Part shown: positions 10,415 to 21,300 of the stretch, in pieces
Numbering within the stretch: the stretch's first letter is position 1
Layout of the letters: every line of letters starts with the position of its first letter
Assembly (NCBI RefSeq): GCF_018294505.1
Contig: NC_057804.1
Location: forward strand, 253,384,745 to 253,448,744
Origin: Triticum aestivum
Lineage: Eukaryota > Streptophyta > Magnoliopsida > Poales > Poaceae
Length of the DNA: 64,000 nucleotides
Direction of reading: 5' to 3'
Program-made: the position numbers and the translations under genes
Notes under the pieces: model-generated
What the model was told of the DNA's origin: nothing
Databases searched by the model: none
The model's input: the letters and a program-made list of their open reading frames with translations, nothing else

Positions 10415-12313
10415 TCACATAAAAGATAAGAATTGAAACATAACGGGAGCATCATGAAGCATATGAGTAGCACATTTAAGCCTAACCCACTTCCTATGCA
10501 TAGGGATTTTGTGAGAAAACAACTTATGGGAACAACAATCAACAAGCATAGGAAGGTAAAACAAGCATAGCTTCAAGATTTTCAACACATAGAGAGGAAA
10601 CTTGATATTAAGGCAATTCCTACAAGCATATGTTCCTCCCTCATAATAACTTTCAGTAGCATCATGAATGAATTCAACAATATAACCAGCACCTAAAGCA
10701 TTCTTTTCATGATCTACAAGCATAGGAAATTTACTACTCTCCACATAAACAAAATTCTTCTCATTCAGAATAGTGGGAGTATCATAAGAGACTTGAACAC
10801 TAAAAATTGTTTCCACATTAAAAGAGTAATGTTTAGAAAAAGGGTAATCATAATAATGACAAGATTTGTAAATATAATCATCACTACTTTTTATAGCATA
10901 AGTTTCATCACAATAATCATCATAAGTAGCAACTTCGTTCACATCATAATCGATCGAAACCTCTCCCAAGATAGTGGAATCACTAAATAAAGTTGACACT
11001 CTTCCAAATCCACTTTCATATTCATCAGAATAAAATTCAACATCCTCCAAAATAGTGGGATCACTGCTTCCTAAAGTTGACACTCTTCCAAACCCACTTT
11101 CATCAATATAACCATCATAAATAGGAAGCATGCTATCATCATAACAACTTTGCATATCAAAACTTGTGATGCTAAAAATATCATCTTCATTAAACATAGC
11201 ATCCCCAAGCTTGGGGCAAACATTAATTTCAGCAAATATATTCTCAAATATTTCATCCTCATCAAACATAGCTTCCCCAAGCTTGGGCCTTTTCATATCA
11301 TAAGCATAATCACTCTCATCATTAATAGTATGGATAGCACCAATAGTATAGCAATTATCATCATCACAATGAGTAGTAGGAGCAACATCTTTTGGGAGGG
11401 ATACCTTTCTACCTTTGTTGCTCCTTCTTTCCTTTTTCTTCTTCACATTATGTGTGGGTTCAACCTTCCTCTTTGAGATCCTTATTGATGAGATTGGTTG
11501 AATAGAAAGCTCCTCCTCATTACCTGATTCATCATAAGAAATAATAGGAGGAGATTGGGAAGTCTCTTACCTTTCATTAGTATTCTCATCATCTTCTATT
11601 TGCTTTCTTTTCTTTAGGTAATTGGCAATATAAGGATTTTCAATGCAATTCCCCGCACAAAACATATAAATCTTTTCTAGATCAATATCAAGGAAATGCT
11701 CAAGATTAAATTCTTGATTTGGCTTAGTTAAACGTTTCAACTCTTCATAACTCAAAAGGAAACTAAGTTCATTATAATGTGCAAGGGAAATCAACTCATC
11801 ACAATTTTTGGACACGATTCGATCATGAAATAATTTGCATAGGAGATGTAAATGACCACGTTCATTGCAAAGTTCACAAGTACGGCAAAGGAAATTTGAA
11901 TTTTCAGCACTCACATTTAGCCTTTCTTGCAACCATTCAGTTTCGAAATGCTTATGCCTCTTGCAATATATATCTTCTCTATTTGGTGCGTTCATGCAAA
12001 CATGCACTCCACAAAAGTTGACATGCTCATAAGAGATATTTTCATCATGACTAGAGCAATCATCATTAGTACCATGGATATTCAATGAGTTTATACTAAC
12101 AACATTGCAATCATGCTCATCATTCAAAGATTTAGTACTAAGCATTTTAATGTACTCTTCTTCTAGCACTTGAGCACAATTTTCCTTTCCATCATTCTCA
12201 CGAAAGATATTAAAAATATGAAGCGTATGAGATAAACTCAATTCCATTTTTTGTAGTTTTCTTTTATAAACTAAACTAGTGATAAAACAAGAAACAAAAA
12301 GATTCGATTGCAA
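10415..12313 (-). pseudogene. A1 internal ORF of unknown function, one in-frame stop
   Basis: Two open frames, 12313-11567 (248 codons) and 11446-10415 (343 codons), lie in the same phase and are separated by one TAA at 11567-11569 with an open 40-codon linker. The full product would be about 630 residues. The first part is rich in Cys and His, with CRTCELCNERGHLHLLCK near residue 140, a possible metal-binding patch. The second part is acidic, rich in Asp, Tyr and Ser, with repeated PKLG-AMF-ED and SGFGRVSTL segments. It resembles no gag or pol domain I recognise. The stop lies in AGGTAAGAG, so it is either a CAA-to-TAA mutation or a splice-donor-like sequence. Confidence 0.65.
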
Positions 12314-12343
12314 GATCTAAATATATACCTTCAAGCACTCACC

Positions 12344-12361
12344 TCCCCAGCAACGGCGCCA
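12344..12361 (-). other. A1 second primer-binding-site-like copy
   Basis: The minus strand reads TGGCGCCGTTGCTGGGGA, one mismatch from the true site 62 bp away. It looks like a local duplication of the region just inside the LTR. Confidence 0.6.
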
Positions 12362-12405
12362 GAGAAGAGCATAGTTGACGGGGTGTGAGTGCCGCTTACC
12401 TAGCC

Positions 12406-12423
12406 TCCCCGGCAACGGCGCCA
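12406..12423 (-). other. A1 primer-binding site
   Basis: The minus strand reads TGGCGCCGTTGCCGGGGA, the site characteristic of Athila-type elements, 10 bases inside the 5' LTR. A2 has the related TGGCGCCGTTGCGTGGGA with an 11-base gap. Confidence 0.85.
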
Positions 12424-12433
12424 GAAAAGATCT

Positions 12434-14030
12434 TGATGTCTACTACACAACCTTCTTCTTGTAGACGTTGTTGGGCCTGCAAGTGCACGGGTTTGTAGGA
12501 CAGTAGCAAATTTCCCTCAAGTACATGACCTAAGGTTTATCAATCCGTGGGAGGCGTAGGATGAAGATGGTCTCTCTCAAGCAACCCTGCAACCAAATAA
12601 CAAAGAGTCTCTTGTGTCCCCAACACACCCATACAATGTAAATTGTATAGGTGCACTAGTTCGGCGAAGAGATGGTGATACAAGTGCAATATGGATGGTA
12701 GATATAGGTTTTTGTAATCTGAAAATATAAAAACAGCAAGGTAACTAATGATAAAAGTGAGCGTAAACGGTATTGCAATGATAGGAAACAAGGCCTAGGG
12801 TTCATACTTTCACTAGTGCAAGTTCTCTCAACAATAATAACAAGATAGATCATATAACAATCCCTCAACATGCAACAAAGAGTCACTCCAAAGCCACTAA
12901 TAGCGGAGAACAAACGAAGAGATTATGGTAGGGTATGAAACCACCTCAAAGTTATTCTTTCGGATCGATCTATTCAAGAGTTCATACTAGAATAACACCT
13001 TAAGACACAAATCAACCAAAACCCTAATGTCACCTAGATACTCCATTGTCACCTCAAGTATCCGTGGGCATCATTATACGATATGCGTCACACAATCTCA
13101 AATTCATCCAACCAACACAAAGTACTTCAAAGAGTGCCCCAAAGTTTCTACCGGAGAGTCAAGAAAACGTGCGCCAACCCCTATGCATAGGTTCATGGGC
13201 GGAACCCGCAAGTTGGTCACCAAAACATACATCAAGTGGCACGTGATATCCCATTGTCACCACAGATAAACACGGCAAGACATACATCAAGTGTTCTCAA
13301 ATCAAAGACTCAATCCAATAAGATAACTTCAAAGGGGAAACTCAATTCATCACAAGAGAGTAGAGGGGGAGAAACATCATAAGATCCATCTATAACAGGA
13401 AAGCTCGTGATACATCAAGATCGTGCCATAGAGAGAACACGAGAGAGAGAGAGATCAAACACATAGCTACTGGTACATACCCTCAGCCCCGAGGGTGAAC
13501 TACTCCCTCCTCATCATGGATAGCACCGGGATGATGAAGATGGCCAGCGGTGATGGGTTCCCCCTCCGGCAGGGTGCCGGAATAGACTCCCGAGAGGTTT
13601 TTGGTGGCTACAGAGGCTTGCGGCGGCAGAACTCCCGATCTATCTTGATATTCGATGTTTTGAGGGTACGTAGGCTTATATAGGTGAAAGAAGTCGGTCG
13701 GGAGGTGCTCGAGGGGCCCATGAGACAGGGGGCACGCCCCCTATCTCCTGGCCTCCTCGATGATCTTCTGACGTGAACTCCAAGTCTCTAGGATCATATT
13801 CTTCCCGAAAATCACGCTGTCGAATGTTTCATTCCGTTTGGACTCCGTTTGATATTCCTTTTCTTCAAAATACTGAAACAGGCAATAAAACAACAATGGG
13901 CTGGGCCTCCGGTTAATAGGTTAGTCCCAAAAGTAATATAAAAGTGTATAATAAAGCCCGTAATCATTCAAAACAGATAATAAAATAGCATGAATGCTTC
14001 ATAAATTATAGATACGTTGGAAACGTATCA
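12434..14030 (-). repeat. A1 5' LTR
   Basis: This is 1597 bp, starting TGATACGTTTCC on the minus strand at 14030 and ending at 12434. The TATA box TATATAAG lies at 13675-13682. It is nearly identical to the 3' LTR apart from scattered substitutions and small indels. Confidence 0.92.
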
Positions 14031-14035
14031 GGGCG

Positions 14036-14659
14036 CGGTGATGCTTAATCGGTGGCGGCGAGGGTCTCTTCTCGACAACACATCGCCCCTCCCCAAGAGC
14101 TTGTGGTGGCGGAGCCAGCCATTAGAGGCAGGGGAGGGGGCGAGGTCGAGGCCGTCGCGGCACTCGGGGAAGAGGCAGACGGGGCGACGCATCGGCCTCG
14201 CCTCCGCCAGCGGCCCCTCCCCCAGAGGAGGGCCATGTTGGGGACAACCCCTACGATTTCTTCATCAGGCTGCACCAACCGCTGCACCGTCGTCTTCACC
14301 TCCCAACCCCATTTGCGGAGCTGGACCTGCCGCAGGCGTTGCGGCTGCATATGAGGGGCTGTGGGAACAGCGACACATGGGCCGACATCGAGTTCCCCGC
14401 CCCTCACGTCATGTATCTTCATCGAGGGTGGAAGACTTTTGCTCGCATCGACAGCCTGGCGGAGGGGCTCACTCTCCATTTCAAATTAACGGAGGGCGGC
14501 CTCCTCTCCGTCAAGGTCTTTGGGCACTTCGGGACTCGCATAAGGTGCTGCGTGGAGAGCTCCTCTGATGACGAAGACTCCTCCTCGAGCGAGAGTGGTG
14601 AGGAGGATAGCGGCAGCGACGACGAGGGTAGCGGGCGGCAGGATGACGGGTCCGACTAA
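14036..14659 (+). pseudogene. B3 DNA-binding-domain gene, antisense passenger of O (broken)
   Basis: Continuing from 5760-5773, the frame meets a TAA at 14046-14048, then encodes a basic, Arg/Pro-rich region (from about 14052). Near 14225-14240 the reading phase must change to give a ~100-residue B3-like domain: NPYDFFIRLHQPLHRRLHLP, PFAEL, then WADIEFPAPHVMYLHRGWK, TFAR, LTLHFKL and LLSVKVFG. An acidic Ser/Asp/Glu tail follows and ends at TAA 14657-14659. The pattern (FFIRL, LP..F, GW..F, L.F, VKVFG) is that of plant B3 transcription factors, which bind DNA in the nucleus. The gene is opposite to O and lies in its post-pol region. Three lesions (stop, frameshift, A1 insertion) make it a pseudogene in this copy. 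Confidence 0.75.
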
Positions 14660-15807
14660 GTGTCGGGCGCGCCGCTCCGGGGCAACGCCGGCGACCCCAT
14701 CATCCGTGTCGCCGGCCCCTTGAACTTCTCGGGGTTGCCTCCTTGGGCGGCTGGCGTAGGGAGGCCAGAGAAGGTGAGGAAGGCGGGTGGCGGGCCGTCA
14801 AGTCAGAGCACGATGGCACCGACGCCTTCATAGCATATTGACGGACCGCTGCCTCATCTTCCAGCACTTCCTCCGGCGCCACCACCGCCGACCCTATCCT
14901 AGGCGACTGCTTGCATGTTCTCTTGGCGCCTTCTGCTGCTCGTACCTCGCCTAGGCGCTCCTTCTGCCATTTTGCCTTCTTGTTTTCATTTCTTGAGGAG
15001 AGGGACAAGAGGGATTACGGGCATCTTATCTTTTTTCAGTTTGTAAGCCCACATGCCTTATTTAGATCTAAAACCTGTAATCTCCCTGTTCATGTTTACA
15101 TTCCGCACGAACTGTACCTGTATGGAACGTATTAATGGAAAAAGGGTGCCTGCCGGGTGTTGTGTGTGCGCGTGAGCAAAGCCCATACCAAGGAACAAAT
15201 CCTTGCTATTTTTAAAATAAGCACCGTTGCCCGACAGCAGGCCTTGCCGTTCCCCCACTCCGTTCATCCATACTCACGCCTTTGGCGGAGGCAGGGACGA
15301 AGTGGGGGTGGGCCCTACGCTTCCCTCCTTGCCACCGCGGCTACAACCATATTCCAAACCAAGAAGCTCTTGGGTGATAGGAATGAGGGGAGCATGACAG
15401 CCTTGGAACAAAACGAGGTTCCATATGTCCCAAGTTTCATATGGAAATGCATGACAGGGGATGAGAATCTGCAGCCCCCGGCAACCCTGACTTGCCATGG
15501 GTGGACCTCCGTGTCTCTTCCTTCCACTTGGCTTGGCGGAAATACATTATGTACCCTGCGTACCAAAGAGGATGGATAGGAACAAAATGATGCAAACTCG
15601 ACCTCTATGCTAGGGGTAGTCACCGCTAAGCACTATCAACCCTAACCGAGGAAGAGACTCAATCTAGCATGCATGCTATAACTTAGGGCACCAACGCTTC
15701 GTTTATTTATGCTCAAGGTCTGCGCCTGGCTTCATACAGAGGGTTACATGCCTTGCCGGCAAGGCTTGTACAAAAGGTGGCTTGCCGGGGGGCCCGACAG
15801 CCGCGCC
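14660..15807 (+). other. 3' flank of the B3 gene / O post-pol spacer
   Basis: No reading frame here is convincing. The first ~400 bases are GC-rich and may be the 3' UTR of the B3 gene; the rest runs up to the integrase stop of O on the other strand. A GGCAAGG-type palindrome (ccttgccggcaagg) near 15750 echoes those in the O LTRs. Confidence 0.5.
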
Positions 15808-16631
15808 TTATGGGTAAAACTTGTGAAGATGCTCGATGTTCCAGGAGTTGCTCACTAGAATGGCATCTTTGGTCTCCAAGCGGACTGCGCCAGGCCTGGT
15901 GACTCGTGTTACCTGATAAGGGCCTTCGCACTTTGGCATCAACTTGTTGGAAATCTTAGCCAACTGAATGTGCCGAAGAACAAGGTCGCCTTCCTCAAAG
16001 TTCCGGGCATGAACCTTGCGGCTATGGTAGCGACGCAAGGCCTGCTGGTAGCGTGCTGCTCTCACAGCCGCCCGGAGACGATCTTCCTCAGGGAACGTTG
16101 TGTCATCTTGCCGCAATCTCTCTTGCTCAAGCTCATCATAAGCGAGCACCTGAGGTGACCCGTATATGAGTTCCATGGGGAGAACTACTTCTGCCCCATA
16201 GACCAGGGCAAAGGGTGTCTGGCCGGTGGCTCGATTTGGCGTCGTTCTGATCGACCAAAGAACCGCCGGCAACTCCTCAATCCAGCGCCTTCCACTCTTG
16301 CGCAGCCTGTCAAAAGTCTTCATTCTTAAGCCTCGCAGAACTTCAGCATTTGCTCTCTCTGCTTGGCCGTTGCTTCATGGGTGTGCCACGGAAGCGAAAC
16401 AGATCTTGCTGCCGAGATCCTCGATGTACTGCATGAAGGCGTGGCTTGTGATTTGTGTGCCGTTGTCGGTGATGATCCTGTTGGGTACACCAAAACGGCA
16501 AACGGGCCCTTTGAAGAACTTGATGGCCGACTGCGCTATCACCTTCCTCACCGCTTCCACCTCAGGCCACTTTGTGAACTTGTCGATTGCAATGTACAAG
16601 TATTCAAAGCCCCCAACGACACGGAGAAACG
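15808..16631 (-). pseudogene. O integrase, C-terminal two thirds
   Basis: The frame continues from 25228 across the C insertion: GLDILGPF on the right joins VVGGFEYLYIAIDKFTKWPE here. Catalytic residues of the DDE core are present: the first Asp in GLDILGP (right piece), the second in TDNGTQI and the Glu in NGQAERAN. An in-frame TGA at 16375-16377 breaks the frame just before NGQAERAN. The C-terminal SH3-like region (GPYQVTRVTRPGAVRLE, then NSWNIEHLHKFYP) is complete and ends at 15808. Integrase joins element DNA to the host chromosome. It is not functional in this copy. Confidence 0.88.
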
Positions 16632-18352
16632 TGTTGGGGATCGTTGCAGAAATTAAAAAGTTTCTACACATCACCGAGATCAATCTATGGAGAAACTAGC
16701 AACGAGAGAGAGAGGAGTGCATCTTCATACCCTTGAAGATCGCGACATGGAAGCGTTACAAGAACGCGAATGAAGGAGTCGTACTCGTAGCGATTAAGAT
16801 CACGATGGATTCCGATCTAAGCGCCGAACTACAACACCTCCGCGTTCAACACACGTGCAGCTCGGTGACGTCTCCCGCGCCTTGATCCAGCAAGGAGGAG
16901 GGAGTGGTTGAGTAAGAAGGCTCTAGCAGTAGCACGACGGCGTGGTGGTGGTGGAGCAACGGTTCTCTGGCAGGGCTTCGCCAAGCACAAACAGAGGAGG
17001 AGAGGTGTTGGAGAGGGGGAGGGATGCGCCTTGGATGTGGTGCAGCTGCCCTTCCCTCCTTCCCTCTATTTATAGGGTGAAGGGGGAAGGGGGCCGGCCC
17101 CTCTAGATGAGATCTAGAGGGGGGGGGGCAAGGGGAGGGGGCTTTCCCCCCAAGCCAAGGGGGCGCCCCCTTTAGGGTTCCCCCAACCCTAGGCGCATGG
17201 GCCCTAGGGAGGAGGCGCCCAGCCGACCTAGGGGCTGGTTCGCTTCCACATACATCCAATAGGGCCCTCCGGAGCAGGTGGACCCTCCCGGTGGTCCCCC
17301 GGAACCCCTTCGGTGGTCCCGGTACAATACCGATAAACCCCCGAATACTTCCGGTGACCATATGATGACTTTCCATATATAAATCTTCACCTCCGGACCA
17401 TTCCAGAACTCCTCGTGACGTCCGGGATCTCATCCAAGACTCTGAACAACATTCGTTAACCATGCACAAAACTTCCTTATAACCCTAGTGTCATCGAACG
17501 TTAAGTGTGTAGACCCTATGGGTTCGGGAATGATGCAGACATGACCGAGATAGCTCTCCGGCCAATAACCAACAACGGGATCTAGATACCCATGTTGGCT
17601 CCCACATGTTCCACGATGATCTCATGGGATGAACCACGATGTCGAGGATTCAAGCAATCCTGTATACAATTCCGTTTGTCAACCGGTACGTTACTTGCCC
17701 GAGATTCGATCATCGGTATCCTAATACCTCATTCAATCTCGTTACCGGCAAGTCACTTTACTCGTTCCGTAATGCATGATCCCATGACCAACTACTTAGT
17801 CGCATTGAGCTCATTATGATGATGCATCACCGAGTGGGCCCAGAGATACCTCTCCGTCATACGGAGTGACAAATCCCAGTCTCGATTCTTGTCAACCCAA
17901 CAGACACTTTCGGAGACACCTGTAGTGCACCTTTATAGCCACCCAGTTACGTTGTGACGTTTGGTACACCCGAAGCATTCCTATGGTATCCGGGAGTTAC
18001 AAAATCTCATGGTCTAAGGAAATGAAACTTGACATTAGAAAAGCTTTAGCAAACGAACTACACGATCTTGTGCTATGCTTAGGATTGGGTCTTGTCCATC
18101 ACAGCATTCTCCTAATGATGTGATCCCATTATCAATGACATCCAATGTCCATAGTCAGGAAACCATGACCATCTGTTGATCAACGAGCTAGTCAACTAGA
18201 GGCTCACTAGGGACATGTTGTGGTCTATGTATTCACACATGCATTACGGTTTCCGGTCAATAGAATTATAGCATGAATGATAGACAATTATCATGAACAA
18301 GGAAATATAATAATAACCATTTTATTATTGCCTCTAGGGCATATTTCCAACA
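16632..18352 (-). repeat. C 3' LTR
   Basis: This 1721-bp LTR is the complete copy. A TATA box, TATAAATA, lies on the minus strand at 17067-17074. A perfect inverted repeat (11-nt arms, 3-nt loop) sits at 17098-17122 next to a G-run. About 113 bp at 17478-17590 are missing from the 5' LTR. Confidence 0.93.
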
Positions 18353-18368
18353 GTCTCCCACTTGCACT
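18353..18368 (-). other. C polypurine tract
   Basis: The minus strand reads GCAAGTGGGAGAC immediately before the 3' LTR, the usual position and composition for this family. Confidence 0.75.
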
Positions 18369-18399
18369 AGAGTCAATAATCTAGTTACATTGTGATGAA

Positions 18400-21300
18400 T
18401 CAAACACCCATAAAGTTCTGGTGTTGATCATGTTTTGCTCGTGGAAGAGGTTTAGTCAACGGGTCTGCGAGATTCAGATCTCTATGCACTTTAGAAATAT
18501 CTATGTCCCCATCTTGAACATTTTCACGAATGGAGTTGAAGCGATGCTTGCTGTGTCTGGTCTTCTTGTGAAACCCGGGCTCCTTGGCAAGGGCAATAGC
18601 TCCAGTGTTGTCACACAAGAGAGTCATCGGGCCCGACGCATTGGGAATAAATCCTAGGTCGGTAATGAACTCCTTCATCCAGATTGCTTCATGTGCTGCC
18701 TCCGAGGCTGCGATGTACTCCGCTTCACATGTAGATCCCGCCACGACGCTTTGCTTCCAACTGCACCAACTTACTGCCCCACCATTCAAAATATACACAT
18801 ATCCGGTTTGTGACTTGGAGTCATCCAGATCCGTGTCGAAGCTAGCATCGACGTAACCCTTTACAACGAGCTCTTCATCACCTCCATAAACGAGAAACAT
18901 ATCCTTAGTCCTTTTTAGGTAATTCAGGATATTCTTGACCGCTGTCCAGTGTTCCATGCCGGGATTACTTTGGTACCTTCCTACCAAACTTACGACAAGG
19001 TTTACATCAGGTCTGGTACACAGCATGGCATACATAATAAACCCTATGGCTGAGGCATAGGGGATGACACTCATCTTTTCTCTATCTTCTGCCATGGTTG
19101 GGCTTTGAGCCGAGCTCAATTTCACACCTTGCAACACATGAAAGAACCCCTTCTTGGACTGATCCATATTGAACTTCTTCAATATCTTATCAAGGTATGT
19201 GCTTTGTGAAAGACCTATGAGGCGTCTCGATCTATCTCTATATTTCTTGATGCCTAATATGTAAGCAGCTTCTCCAAGGTCCTTCATTGAAAAACACTTA
19301 TTCAAGTAGGCCTTTATGCTTTCCAAAAGTTCTATATCATTTCCCATCAATAGTATGTCATCTACATATAATATGAGAAATGCTACAAAGCTCCCACTCA
19401 CTTTCTTGTAAACGCAGGCTTCTCCATAAGTCTGCATAAACCCAAACGCTTTGATCATTTCATCAAAGCGAATGTTCCAACTCCGAGATGCTTACACCAG
19501 CCCATAGATGGAGCGCTGGAGCTTGCATACCTTGTTAGCATTCTTAGGATCAACAAATCCTTCCGGCTGCATCATATACAATTCTTCCTTAAGGAAGCCG
19601 TTAAGGAATGCCGTTTTGACGTCCATTTGCCATATCTCATAATCATAGAATGCGACAATTGCTAACATGATTCGTACGGACTTTAGCTTCGCTACGGGTG
19701 AGAAGGTCTCATCGTAGTCAACCCCTTGAACTTGTCGATAACCCTTAGCGACAAGCCGAGCCTTATAGATGGTAACATTACCATCCGCGTCCGTCTTCTT
19801 CTTAAAGATCCATTTATTTTCTATCGCTCGCCGATCATCGGGCAAGTCTGTCAAAGTCCATACTTTGTTTTCATACATGGATCCTATCTCGGATTGCATG
19901 GCTTCAAGCCATTTGTTGGAATCTGGGCCCGCCATTGCTTCTTCGTAGTTCGAAGGTTCACCGTTGTCTAACAACATGATTTCCAGGACAGGGTTGCCAT
20001 ACCATTCTGGTGTGGAACGTGTCCTTGTGGACCTACGAAGTTCAGTAGCAACTTGATCCGAAGTACCTTGATCATCATCACTAACTTCCTCTCTAGTCGG
20101 TGCAGGCACCACAGAAACATCTTCTTGAGCTGCGCTACTTTCCGATTCAAGAGGCAGTACTTCATCAAGTTCTACTTTCCTCCCACTTACTTCTTTTGAG
20201 AGAAACTCTTTCTCCAGAAAGGACCCATTCTTGGCAACAAAGATCTTGCCTTCAGATCTGAGGTAGAAGGTATACCCAATGGTTTCCTTAGGGTATCCTA
20301 TGAAGACGCATTTTTCCGACTTGGGTTCGAGCTTTTCAGGTTCAAGTTTCTTGACATAAGCATCGCATCCCCAAACTTTTAGAAACGACAGCTTAGGTTT
20401 CTTCCCAAACCATAATTCTTACGGTGTCGTCTCAACGGATTTAGATGGTGCCCTATTTAAAGTGAATGTAGCTGTCTCTAGAGCGTATCCCCAAAATGAT
20501 AGCGGTAAATCAGTAAGAGACATCATAGATCACACCATATCCAATAGAGTGCGATTACGATGTTCGGACACACCGTTACGCTGAGGTTTTCCAGGCGGTG
20601 TGAGTTGTGAAACAATTCCACATTTCCTTAAGTGCGTACCAAATTCATGACTCAAATATTCTCCCCCACGATCTGATCAGAAGAACTTTATTTTTCTGTC
20701 ACGTTGATTCTCTACCTCATTCTGAAATTCCTTGAACTTTTCAAAGGTCTCAGACTTGTGTTTCATCAAGTAGACATACCCATATATACTTAAGTCATCA
20801 GTGAGGGTGCGGACATAACGATAGCCTCCGCGAGCCTCAACGCTCATTGGACCACACACATCAGTATGTATGATTTCCAATAAGTTGGTTGCTCGCTCCA
20901 TTGTTCCGGAGAACGGAGTCTTGGTCATTTTTCCCATGAGGCATGGTTCACATGTGTCAAATGATTTGTAATCAAGAGACTCTAAAAGTCCATCTGCATG
21001 GAGCTTCTTCATGCGTTTGACACCAATGTGACCAAGGCGGCAATGCCACAAGTATGTGGGACTATCGTTACCAGCCTTACATCTTTTGGTATTCACACTA
21101 TGAATATGTTTAACATCACGTTCGAGATTCATTAAGAATAAAACATTGACCAGCGGGGCATGACCATAAAACATATCTCTCATATAAATAGAACAACCAT
21201 TATTCTCGGATTTAAATGAGTAGCCATCTCGTATTAAACAAGATCCAGATACAATGTTCATGCTCAAAGCTGGAACTAAATAACAATTATTGAGGTTTAA

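Larger units (their letters stand above)
5774..14030 (-). mobile_element. A1: non-autonomous Athila-type LTR retrotransposon in the B3 gene of O
   Basis: Two ~1.6-kb LTRs (5774-7390 and 12434-14030) bound a 5.0-kb interior with an Athila-style primer-binding site, a polypurine tract and one long ORF unrelated to pol. No protease, RT, RNase H or integrase is visible, so mobility would need enzymes from another element. The target duplication is GGGCA/GGGCG (5769-5773, 14031-14035), one mismatch. The LTRs look about 1% diverged over the first 400 bp, the youngest in the window. The LTR resembles the Sabrina/WHAM group of Triticeae (tentative). Confidence 0.92.

Noticed and set aside
14017..14568. 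Plus-strand ORF of 183 codons over the B3 region
   Set aside because: It starts inside the A1 LTR and is in a different phase from both the N-terminal B3 frame and the B3 domain; it is Arg/Pro/Gly-rich by GC content only.
16375..16683. Integrase ORF starting at 16683 with MISVMCRNFLISA
   Set aside because: The first 17 or so residues are encoded by the C LTR. The true O frame continues from 25228, so I used the junction at 16631.
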